Source of the DNA: Actinomycetota bacterium
GTDB taxonomy: Bacteria > Actinomycetota > Actinomycetes > Nanopelagicales > Nanopelagicaceae
Assembly (NCBI GenBank): GCA_014377015.1
Contig: JACMQL010000011.1
Coordinates: forward strand, 103,684-167,683
DNA: 64,000 nt
Direction of reading: 5' to 3'
The position numbers and the translations under genes are program-made. Shown here in pieces: positions 54,456 to 64,000 of the stretch (its first letter is position 1; every line of letters starts with the position of its first letter). Under the pieces are notes generated by a model. It was not told the origin of the DNA. It ran no database searches and was given only the letters and a program-made list of their open reading frames with translations.

Positions 54456-55862
54456 ATGGCGCTTATTGAAAACGACCTCACAGAACTCTGGTCCCGCGTT
54501 ATCTCAGATGTTGAGATCGACACCCCGCATCATCGTGCATTTCTCTCCCTGACGAAGCCCCTTGGCCTCCTGAAGGGAAATGGGGTCACTAACCTGCTCG
54601 TGGCCGCCCCAAATTCCTTTGCTAAAGATGTGTTGGAAACTCGATTACGAGCCATTGTGAGTGAAGTGCTCTCCCGCGAATTAGGCGAGAAGACCAATAT
54701 TGCTGTCACAGTTGATGAGGGACTCGAACTTTCTAGTCCCCCTCCTCCACAAGTGGAAATAGAGACCATCGTTCCGAAATCCGGGACTGGCCGCTCAGAT
54801 CAGGTGGCGACAAAAAGCACTGAGGTATCTCAACTCAACCCGCGCTACATTTTTGAAACCTTCGTTATTGGAGCATCTAACCGCTTCGCCCATGCGGCAG
54901 CTGTAGCGGTAGCTGAAGCGCCAGCTAAGGCTTACAACCCACTCTTTATTTACGGCGAATCAGGTTTGGGAAAAACTCATTTACTTCACGCGATTGGTGC
55001 CTATGCCAAAGAGTTATATGGCGGTGTTCGTGTCCGATATGTTTCAAGTGAAGAATTCACTAACGATTTTATTAACTCCATTCGAGACGATAAAGCCTCC
55101 GTTTTTCAACGCCGGTATAGAGATTTAGACGTGCTTCTAGTTGATGACATTCAATTTTTAGAGAACAAAGAACGCACCCAAGAAGAGTTCTTCCATACCT
55201 TCAACACTTTATACAACGCCAACAAGCAGATCGTTATCTCGAGTGATCGACCCCCGAAGCAACTAACAACTTTGGAAGATCGCCTCCGGAGTCGTTTTGA
55301 ATGGGGATTGATTACCGATATTCAACCGCCTGAACTCGAAACGCGTATTGCCATCCTAAGAAAAAAGGCAGCTCAAGATAAGTTGAATGCCCCGGATGAT
55401 GTTTTGGAGTACATCGCGAGCAAAATCTCAACCAATATCCGTGAGTTAGAAGGCGCGCTTATTCGTGTGACTGCTTTTGCCAGCCTCAACCGCCAATCGG
55501 TTGATTTATCCCTCGCGGAGATCGTTCTCAAGGACCTCATACCTAATGAGTCATCATTAGAAATCACTAGCGCAACTATCATGGCTCAAACCGCCGCCTA
55601 CTTCAGCCTCACTTTGGATGATCTTTGTGGCACCTCTCGATCGAGAGTCCTAGTCAATGCGCGCCAAATCGCGATGTATTTATGTCGTGAACTCACAGAA
55701 CTTTCCTTGCCTAAAATCGGTCAATTATTCGGTGGGCGCGACCACACGACTGTGATGCACGCCGATCGAAAAATCCGCCAACTTATGGCTGAGCGGCGTT
55801 CGATCTACAATCAGGTTACAGAACTAACCAACCGAATCCGTCAGCATGCAAAGAACGGGTGA
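54456..55862 (+). CDS. dnaA: chromosomal replication initiator DnaA
   Basis: 468 residues: N-terminal helicase-contact domain, variable linker (about 85-135), AAA+ ATPase with [15 protein letters not shown] and DDIQFLENK, and the DNA-binding signature [15 protein letters not shown] at the C-terminus. The ATG at 54456 has GAGAGGGTG upstream; a TTG fifteen bases earlier is rejected. Confidence 0.98.
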   Translation: MALIENDLTELWSRVISDVEIDTPHHRAFLSLTKPLGLLKGNGVTNLLVAAPNSFAKDVLETRLRAIVSEVLSRELGEKTNIAVTVDEGLELSSPPPPQVEIETIVPKSGTGRSDQVATKSTEVSQLNPRYIFETFVIGASNRFAHAAAVAVAEAPAKAYNPLFIYGESGLGKTHLLHAIGAYAKELYGGVRVRYVSSEEFTNDFINSIRDDKASVFQRRYRDLDVLLVDDIQFLENKERTQEEFFHTFNTLYNANKQIVISSDRPPKQLTTLEDRLRSRFEWGLITDIQPPELETRIAILRKKAAQDKLNAPDDVLEYIASKISTNIRELEGALIRVTAFASLNRQSVDLSLAEIVLKDLIPNESSLEITSATIMAQTAAYFSLTLDDLCGTSRSRVLVNARQIAMYLCRELTELSLPKIGQLFGGRDHTTVMHADRKIRQLMAERRSIYNQVTELTNRIRQHAKNG

Positions 55863-56238
55863 TTTGAGTTAATTGTCCTAATTAATGCCGTTTACCCCCA
55901 GGTTGTGGACGAACTGTGGATAACAGTGGATGAACGGCTGGTTTTTGTGGGTGAAGAGTACGGATTTTGAGTAATGGCGTCAGTGTGGGTATTAACTGAG
56001 AAAGTTTTCCTTAGTAATCCTCAACCGCACAGCGTTTATCAACAGGAAGGAAAAGTGAAACACCGCGAGTAGCAGGCTTTTTACGGTTTGCCCACAAAAA
56101 ATGCTCTGGATACTACGACTATCTATATCTATATAAAGGTTGCTGGTGGAGAACTTTTTAGGAATAAATGGAAGACTGTAAAGCAAGCGCCCCTCAATAT
56201 GAGGGTAGGGCGCTTCTACTATGTACGAAAGGTGCGAC
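55863..56238. other. dnaA-dnaN intergenic region, probable oriC
   Basis: 376 bases without a gene. Four DnaA-type boxes on one strand: TTGTGGACGA 55903, CTGTGGATAA 55914, CAGTGGATGA 55924, TTGTGGGTGA 55945; their starts are 11, 10 and 21 bases apart, i.e. on one helix face. An AT-rich TATCTATATCTATATAAAGG stretch (about 56118-56138) may unwind or serve as promoter. In most actinobacteria oriC lies here. Confidence 0.7.
56185..56215 (+). promoter_or_regulatory. hairpin in the dnaN leader
   Basis: AAGCGCCC (56185-56192) pairs with GGGCGCTT (56208-56215); inside, CTC pairs with GAG around AATAT. It ends 23 bases before the dnaN GTG and is not followed by a U-run, so a leader structure rather than a terminator. 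Confidence 0.5.
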
Positions 56239-57369
56239 GTGAAATTTACCGTCGAACAGCACGCGTTAGCTGATGCTGTTAATTGGGTTTCTAGAAGTTT
56301 GTCCAACCGTCCCATCATGACTGCCCTGCTAGGGATTGTTATTAATGTGGAGGCTGACGAAGTGTTTCTTTCAGGATCAGATTTGGAAACATCTAGCAAA
56401 GTGCACTTCACTGCCGATGTCAGCCAACCTGGCAAAGTTCTTGTCCCGGGAAAATTACTCGCTGAAATTTCTCGCTCACTTCCAAATAAACCTGTCACTG
56501 TTCAATTAGATGGCACGAGAGTTTTAGTAACTTCCGGAACTGCGAAATTCACACTCCCTACTCTTTCACTTAACGAATATCCAAACCTGCCAGAGCTTCC
56601 AGAATCAACTGGCATTATCGCAAGCGATGTCTTTGCTACCGCGGTTGCGCAGGTTGCTGTGGCTGCAGGAAGAGATGATTCACTTCCTACTCTTACAGGC
56701 ATCCATGTAGAGATTAATCACGACACGATCACAATGGCTGCTACGGATAGATACCGGTTAGCGGTGCGGGAAGTTCAATGGCAAGCAACTCAGCCAAATC
56801 TGGAAACGTCAGCACTACTTCGGGCTCGCACTTTGGCGGAGGCCGCCAAGTCACTTGTAAATTCTAAAGCAGTTTCAATCTCTTTAAGTTCAATTTCTTC
56901 ACACGAACGCTTAGCGGGATTTATCAGCGATGGTAAATCCATGACTTCTCGCCTACTTGATGGCACTTTCCCGCCATTCAAACATTTACTCCCTCAAGAT
57001 ATTTCAACGACAGCCGTAGTAGAAGTAGCAACTTTTCTTGATTCAGTTCGACGGGTTGCGCTAGTTACGGATAAAACAGTCCCGCTACGACTTCAGTTTT
57101 CAGATTCAACACTGGAACTAGAAGCAGGTGCCGGCGAAGAAGCGCAAGCAACGGAAGCGATTGAAATTGATTTAATTGGAGAACCAATCACAATCGCCTT
57201 TAACCCAGTATTTCTTGCCGACGGGTTGCAAGCCGTAGGAACTCCTTATGTACAAATTTCATTCACTGGATCAAATAAGCCAGCAATTTTCACTGGAAAA
57301 TTAGCAAAGGATGGGGAAGTAGTAGAAAATTACCGCTACCTTCTCATGCCGATGCGTTACGCCTCTTAA
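56239..57369 (+). CDS. dnaN: DNA polymerase III beta sliding clamp
   Basis: 376 residues in three clamp domains. The GTG start at 56239 gives the family N-terminus MKFTVEQHALADAVNWVSRSL and has GAAAGG upstream; an ATG six codons earlier is less likely. The tail YLLMPMR is the conserved C-terminus. Confidence 0.97.
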   Translation: MKFTVEQHALADAVNWVSRSLSNRPIMTALLGIVINVEADEVFLSGSDLETSSKVHFTADVSQPGKVLVPGKLLAEISRSLPNKPVTVQLDGTRVLVTSGTAKFTLPTLSLNEYPNLPELPESTGIIASDVFATAVAQVAVAAGRDDSLPTLTGIHVEINHDTITMAATDRYRLAVREVQWQATQPNLETSALLRARTLAEAAKSLVNSKAVSISLSSISSHERLAGFISDGKSMTSRLLDGTFPPFKHLLPQDISTTAVVEVATFLDSVRRVALVTDKTVPLRLQFSDSTLELEAGAGEEAQATEAIEIDLIGEPITIAFNPVFLADGLQAVGTPYVQISFTGSNKPAIFTGKLAKDGEVVENYRYLLMPMRYAS

Positions 57370-57373
57370 ATGA

Positions 57374-58468
57374 ATGCGGATTACCCATCTAGAACTCACT
57401 AATTTCAGGTCGTATCCTGAATTAAAACTAGATTTTCATCCAGGAGTCACCACCTTTATTGGCGATAACGGGTCGGGCAAAACTAATATAGTTGAAGCAA
57501 TTATCTACTTGTCATTCCTGTCTTCTCATAGGGTGTCGATAAACCAACCACTTATAAATTTAGGTGCGCAACAGGCGATAATCCGCGCCGAAATAGAAAA
57601 AGATCAACGAACCCTACGAGTGGATTTAGAGATTAATGCGCAGAAAGCAAATCGTGCGCGACTTAATCAGAACGCAGTACGAAGTCAACGTGAGATTTTA
57701 GGAGCCTGCCAAACCATCTATTTTTCTCCCGAAGATTTAGATTTAGTGCGGGGAGACCCAACGATTCGCCGCGATTTTCTAGATAAATTATTGATTACTC
57801 GTACTCCTCGTTTAGCTGGAGTTATGAGTGATTATGATCGGGTGATTAGGCAACGAAACACTCTCTTAAAAACTCGGTCTCCTTCAAGTTCATTACTTTC
57901 TTGGAATGAACAACTTATTGCAATCGGAGCGACTCTAACCACAGAACGAATTAATCTTATTAACGCCCTAAATCCTTGGGTGGCCCAAAGCTATAAGAAT
58001 CTGAACGAAGTGAAGCATATTGAGATTTCTTATAAGTCTTCAACACCTAACCTTAATTCAAACCTTGAAGAAAATAAGGAAGCCATCTTGGCGCGTTTAC
58101 AAGAGGTTCAATATCAAGAAATAGAACGCGGAGTAACACTTGTCGGGCCACATCGCGACGATCTTCATTTGCAACTTGGAGATTTTCAAGCGAAAGGTTA
58201 TGCAAGTCATGGAGAGTCTTGGTCCTATGCAATATCTCTGCGTTTAGGGGCGTTCAACCTATTGAAAAATGAAGGTGCAAATCCGATACTTATCTTGGAT
58301 GATGTTTTCGCCGAGCTGGATACTTCTCGCCGATTACAATTGATGAAGGCAACACAAGTTGCAGAACAAACAATCATTACTGCGGCGGTGGAGAGTGATC
58401 TTCCAGCCGGACTTGAAACACAACGTCGCTATGTTCAATCGGGGCGAGTTACAGAAAGAGGGAAGTGA
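57374..58468 (+). CDS. recF: recombination/repair protein RecF
   Basis: 364 residues, SMC-like ABC ATPase. Walker A GDNGSGKTNIVEAI, signature LGAFNLL region, and Walker B PILILDDVFAELD. Loads RecA at gapped DNA. Starts four bases after dnaN and ends in TGATG overlap with the DUF721 gene. There is no gnd gene between dnaN and recF, unlike in streptomycetes. Confidence 0.97.
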   Translation: MRITHLELTNFRSYPELKLDFHPGVTTFIGDNGSGKTNIVEAIIYLSFLSSHRVSINQPLINLGAQQAIIRAEIEKDQRTLRVDLEINAQKANRARLNQNAVRSQREILGACQTIYFSPEDLDLVRGDPTIRRDFLDKLLITRTPRLAGVMSDYDRVIRQRNTLLKTRSPSSSLLSWNEQLIAIGATLTTERINLINALNPWVAQSYKNLNEVKHIEISYKSSTPNLNSNLEENKEAILARLQEVQYQEIERGVTLVGPHRDDLHLQLGDFQAKGYASHGESWSYAISLRLGAFNLLKNEGANPILILDDVFAELDTSRRLQLMKATQVAEQTIITAAVESDLPAGLETQRRYVQSGRVTERGK

Positions 58469-58920
58469 TGGCTAAGAGAGACCTCGCTTTGGATCTCTTT
58501 CGATCTTTCCAATCCGAAAAGAAGTTTCGTAAGAAAACAGTTCGCGATAGCCAGGCACCAACAGGAGAACCGCAATTACTGAGCGACCTACTCTCGGCGT
58601 TAGTTGATGAACGTGAGTGGCGAACTGGAATTGCCGAAGGAACCCTGTTCTCTAATTGGGAGCAAGTAGTAGGACCACAGATTTTTGAGCATGCCTCCCC
58701 CATCTCACTTCTAGATGGGATTCTTACTATCAAGACCACTTCAACTGCCTGGGCCACTCAACTAAAGTTGGTCGCACCAGATATTTTGGCGACTATTCAA
58801 AAAAGCGCTCCAGGGGCTTTGGTGGAATCCCTGTCCATTATTGGTCCCAACGGTCCATCTTGGAAGAAAGGTTTACGCACAATTCGGGGAGCGCGCGGCC
58901 CAAGAGATACATACGGTTGA
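58468..58920 (+). CDS. DUF721 (DciA-like) protein
   Basis: 150 residues; the DUF721 core WEQVVGPQIFEHASPISLLDGILTIKTTSTAWATQL is clear. DUF721 proteins next to recF in actinobacteria are related to DciA, a helicase loader of bacteria that lack DnaC. No dnaC-like gene is seen in the window. AGAGGGAAG upstream of ATG. Confidence 0.9.
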   Translation: MAKRDLALDLFRSFQSEKKFRKKTVRDSQAPTGEPQLLSDLLSALVDEREWRTGIAEGTLFSNWEQVVGPQIFEHASPISLLDGILTIKTTSTAWATQLKLVAPDILATIQKSAPGALVESLSIIGPNGPSWKKGLRTIRGARGPRDTYG

Positions 58921-59160
58921 GCCCCAATACATACTCCCTCCTGATAGGAACCTTCACCCCGTTAGATTTTAGTCCCATATGGTCTACCAGTGGCTTATTT
59001 GCGCTACATAGATTGAATTTTCACGATAGGATGAGAGCCTACTTTCTAGGATATTCCGCCTAGGAGGTCACCTGAACCGTTTTGGCTATTTCGGTGAAAG
59101 TTCGCAGTCGCCGGCGTTTCCAGCAGGAAAAGGGATAGCGCTCGATCCAAGGAAAGCTAA

Positions 59161-61131
<1,971 letters not shown>

Positions 61132-61176
61132 TTTTCATAATATGGCAAAGCGCACACGACAGTGGAATAGGTTGAC

Positions 61177-63669
61177 ATGGACGAGTTAAATAAAGATTTC
61201 GATCGAATCGAAATTGTTGATCTCCAAGTGGAGATGGCGCGTTCCTATCTTGACTATGCAATGAGCGTAATCGTTGGTCGAGCTCTACCAGATGTTCGCG
61301 ACGGTCTGAAGCCGGTTCACCGCCGAGTTCTTTATGCGATGTACGACGGCGGATATCGTCCCGACAAGGGGTACTACAAATCTTCACGTATCGTCGGAGA
61401 TGTCATGGGTAATTACCACCCTCATGGCGACGGCGCGATCTATGACACTGTTGTTCGTCTGGCTCAAATATGGTCGCTTCGCTATCCATTAGTTGATGGC
61501 AACGGAAACTTCGGCTCTCCTGGAAACGACCCAGCTGCCGCGATGCGTTATACAGAAGCCCGTTTATCTCCTATTGCTATGGAGATGATGCGCGACATCG
61601 ATGAAGATACGGTTAATTTTTCGCCGAACTACGACGGCCGATCCCAAGAACCAGATGTCTTACCGAGCCGTTTTCCCAATCTGCTCGTAAACGGAAGCGC
61701 CGGTATTGCGGTTGGAATGGCCACTAATATTCCTCCTCATAATCTGCGGGAGATTGCAGAAGGCGTCGCTTGGTCTTTGGCACATCCAGAGGCAAAACCA
61801 GAGGAACTGTTGGCTCAACTATTAAAAATAGTTAAAGGACCAGATTTCCCAACGCGCGCGCTGATTGTAGGACGCACTGGAATCGAAGACGCTTACCGCA
61901 CGGGTCGTGGATCGATCACGATGCGCGCCGTTGTGAGCGTTGAAGAAATTAATAAGCGTACTTGCCTTGTCGTAACCGAACTTCCATACCAAGTGAACCC
62001 CGACAATCTCGCGCTTAAAATTGCGGAATTGGTTAAAGAGGGAAAGATCAAGGGAATAGCCGATGTTCGCGACGAAGGTAACGAGCGCCTTGGTCAACGC
62101 CTAGTAATTGTCCTGCGAAATGATGCGATCCCTAAAGTTGTCTTGAATAACCTCTACAAGCAGACCCAACTGCAAGATACTTTTGGGGCAAATATGTTGG
62201 CTCTAGTTGATGGAGTCCCTCGCACTCTACGACTCGATGAGTTTGTGCGTTATTACATAGAACATCAAATTGAAGTAATCGTGAGACGTACTAAATACCG
62301 TCTCACAGAGAAGGAGCGCCGCGCCCATATTTTGCGCGGTTACTTAAAAGCACTTGATGCACTTGATGCAGTAATCGCTCTCATCAGAGCCAGTTCAACT
62401 CCCGAGGAGGCTCGCACGGGTTTGATGAAGTTGCTCGATGTGGATGAAATTCAAGCTAATGCCATTTTGGATATGCAACTGCGACGCATTGCAGCCCTCG
62501 AGCGCCAAAAGATCAACGACGAATATGACGCACTGATGGCTGACATTATTGAATTAACGGCCATCCTCGCAAGTGAGGAAAAGCAGCGTGGAATCGTGCA
62601 AACTGAGTTGGTTGACTTGGTTGCTAAATATGGCGATGAACGACGAAGTCAAATTGTGGCAAGTGAAGGCGACTTCTCTGCAGAAGATTTGATTCCGGAT
62701 CAAGATGCAGTTGTGACAATTACGCACACTGGATACGCCAAACGTACCAAGGCAGATTTGTATCGATCGCAAAAACGCGGCGGAAAGGGCGTCAAAGGCG
62801 CAGCTCTTAAACAAGACGATGTAGTCGATCATTTCTTTGTTGCCTCAACACATGACTGGTTGCTCTTCTTCACAAACAAAGGTCGGGTATATCGGGCCAA
62901 GGTTCACGAGTTACCTGACGCTGGAAGAGATGCGCGCGGTCAGCATGTTGCGAACTTGATGGCTTTCAAGCCCGATGAGGTAATCGCCCAAGTTCTCTCG
63001 ATCAAACGTTATGACGTCGAGCCCTACCTAGTTCTAGCGACAAGAAAAGGTCTGGTAAAAAAGACTCCGCTCGGCGAGTATGACTCTTCGCGGGCGGGCG
63101 GGCTGATCGCAATCTCATTGCGAGAGGGGGATGAAGTCGTAAGCGCATCTCTAGTTAACGAAAACGACGAGATCTTGCTGGTCTCTCGAAAAGGAATGGC
63201 AACCAGATTCCAAGTTGATGATGTATCACTTCGCCCGATGGGGCGCTCAACTTCTGGTGTCATAGGAATGAAATTTCGTGAGAGTGATGAATTGTTGACG
63301 ATGGCACGTATTAACACTCAAGACGTCAATCTTCTGGTCTTCACTGCCACCGACGGTGGTTACGGCAAGAAAACTCCGCTTGAGGAGTACCGTCTGCAAG
63401 GTCGCGGCGGAATTGGCATCAAAGCTGCAAAAATTGACGAGGGCTCACGTGGCGTATTGGTCAGCGCCCTTGTGATCAAGGACGAAGATGAGGTCTTGGC
63501 GATCACATCGGCCGGGACGGTCATGCGCACCCCCGCTACCGAAGTCCGTCAGACCGGACGAGATTCGATGGGGGTGAGGCTTGTTAATTTGGCAGATGGA
63601 GTTCAGGTACTCTCTGTCACTAAGAGCTCGCAAGAGCCCGAGGTTCCAGAGAACAAACCAGAAAACTAA
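61177..63669 (+). CDS. gyrA: DNA gyrase subunit A
   Basis: 830 residues. Breakage-reunion domain with [29 protein letters not shown], quinolone-region GDGAIYDT, and catalytic Tyr in [13 protein letters not shown]-terminal beta-pinwheel with the GyrA-box QKRGGKG. The gene follows gyrB by 45 bases. Confidence 0.98.
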   Translation: MDELNKDFDRIEIVDLQVEMARSYLDYAMSVIVGRALPDVRDGLKPVHRRVLYAMYDGGYRPDKGYYKSSRIVGDVMGNYHPHGDGAIYDTVVRLAQIWSLRYPLVDGNGNFGSPGNDPAAAMRYTEARLSPIAMEMMRDIDEDTVNFSPNYDGRSQEPDVLPSRFPNLLVNGSAGIAVGMATNIPPHNLREIAEGVAWSLAHPEAKPEELLAQLLKIVKGPDFPTRALIVGRTGIEDAYRTGRGSITMRAVVSVEEINKRTCLVVTELPYQVNPDNLALKIAELVKEGKIKGIADVRDEGNERLGQRLVIVLRNDAIPKVVLNNLYKQTQLQDTFGANMLALVDGVPRTLRLDEFVRYYIEHQIEVIVRRTKYRLTEKERRAHILRGYLKALDALDAVIALIRASSTPEEARTGLMKLLDVDEIQANAILDMQLRRIAALERQKINDEYDALMADIIELTAILASEEKQRGIVQTELVDLVAKYGDERRSQIVASEGDFSAEDLIPDQDAVVTITHTGYAKRTKADLYRSQKRGGKGVKGAALKQDDVVDHFFVASTHDWLLFFTNKGRVYRAKVHELPDAGRDARGQHVANLMAFKPDEVIAQVLSIKRYDVEPYLVLATRKGLVKKTPLGEYDSSRAGGLIAISLREGDEVVSASLVNENDEILLVSRKGMATRFQVDDVSLRPMGRSTSGVIGMKFRESDELLTMARINTQDVNLLVFTATDGGYGKKTPLEEYRLQGRGGIGIKAAKIDEGSRGVLVSALVIKDEDEVLAITSAGTVMRTPATEVRQTGRDSMGVRLVNLADGVQVLSVTKSSQEPEVPENKPEN

Positions 63670-63722
63670 CTAGAGAACTAAAAAGAGAACTAAATAGGGT
63701 TAGATAGGGAAAATAAACGGGT

Positions 63723-63751
63723 TTGGGGGTTCCCCAACTTACCTGTAGCCT
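63723..63751 (+). promoter_or_regulatory. gyrA terminator hairpin / tRNA promoter
   Basis: TTGGGG and CCCCAA form a small hairpin (63723-63737). The same TTGGGG could be a -35 box, with TAGCCT at 63746-63751 as -10, 17 bases apart and 13 bases before tRNA-Ile. Confidence 0.45.
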
Positions 63752-63764
63752 TACGCAGGTTTTC

Positions 63765-63839
63765 GGGCCTTTAGCTCAGCCTGGTTAGAGCGCTTCCCTG
63801 ATAAGGAAGAGGTCGGAGGTTCAAGTCCTCCAAGGCCCA
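63765..63839 (+). tRNA. tRNA-Ile (anticodon GAT)
   Basis: Acceptor GGGCCTT/AAGGCCC, anticodon stem CTTCC/GGAAG with loop CTGATAA. CCA not encoded. Normal position after gyrA. Confidence 0.97.
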
Positions 63840-63853
63840 CTCCCGTTAACCAC

Positions 63854-63926
63854 GGGGACTTAGCTCAATTGGTAGAGCACCGCCTTTGCAAGGCGGGGGT
63901 TAGGGGTTCGATTCCCCTAGTCTCCA
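63854..63926 (+). tRNA. tRNA-Ala (anticodon TGC)
   Basis: Acceptor GGGGACT/AGTCTCC, anticodon stem CCGCC/GGCGG with loop TTTGCAA. CCA not encoded. Its last base is one base before the next ATG. Confidence 0.97.
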
Positions 63927-63927
63927 C

Positions 63928-64000
63928 ATGACACAACAAACACAAGCAACCCTTCATACCTCCTTAGGTGACATCGTTATTGAGTTGTTCCCCAATCAGG
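63928..64000 (+). CDS. ppiA: peptidyl-prolyl cis-trans isomerase, cyclophilin type (5' end)
   Basis: The first 24 codons read MTQQTQATLHTSLGDIVIEL followed by FPNQ, the start of a cytoplasmic cyclophilin; the rest lies beyond the window. This gene follows the gyrase tRNAs in many actinobacteria. Its ATG begins one base after tRNA-Ala, so no ribosome site is possible outside the tRNA. Confidence 0.88.
   Translation, partial: MTQQTQATLHTSLGDIVIELFPNQ

Overview
The window looks like a piece of an actinobacterial (Actinomycetota) chromosome of moderate GC, with very short gaps between genes and many start/stop overlaps. The order ponA / GT87-like glycosyltransferase / rpsF-ssb-rpsR-rplI ... dnaB and cca-nudix-DUF6049-like-murJ-trxB-trxA-cwlM ... 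parB-parA-rsmG-jag-yidC-yidD-rnpA-rpmH-dnaA-dnaN-recF-DUF721-gyrB-gyrA-tRNA-Ile-tRNA-Ala-ppiA is the classic actinobacterial origin neighbourhood. HspR-type heat-shock control, a DUF5318 protein and a Mycobacterium-like Dcd agree with this. A small freshwater or streamlined actinobacterium (Nanopelagicales-like) is a reasonable guess, but it is inferred from order and compactness only.

Region by region: 1-4770 holds an aldo/keto reductase fragment, pyrE and the hspR-dnaJ-grpE-dnaK heat-shock operon (minus strand) with a recognisable HAIR operator. 5005-9495 holds a membrane Fe-S oxidoreductase and a two-component system. 9497-12773 holds htpX-lemA, dcd, tRNA-Gly and a threonine aldolase whose 3' end lies inside the tRNA. 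12862-14780 is an accessory cassette: a DUF3494 ice-binding protein with a Pro/Thr stalk, overlapping a class F-like sortase. 14810-25957 is a DUF805 gene and a complete type IV pilus assembly cluster (pilB, pilT, pilC, pilA, minor pilins, a PilX-like protein, pilD, pilM, pilN, pilO), all on the minus strand. 26005-33849 carries metabolism and dnaB, including a GcvT-type FAD dehydrogenase and a choline-kinase-like gene that sit between rplI and dnaB. 33896-48132 is the ribosomal/cell-wall block. 48200-64000 is the partition/origin/gyrase block with two parS-like sites, DnaA boxes on both sides of dnaA, and two tRNAs.

Recurrent themes are leaderless transcription (at least eleven starts have a TANNNT box exactly 6 or 7 bases upstream), genes sharing sequence with RNA genes (tRNA-Gly/ltaE, tRNA-Ala/ppiA), and several core proteins with unusual forms: a cysteine-free DnaJ, a CwlM homologue with altered catalytic ligands, rsmG with an apparent ATT start, and pilB whose N-terminal half lies in another frame. 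The ice-binding protein plus sortase pair is the best candidate for a little-described surface system.
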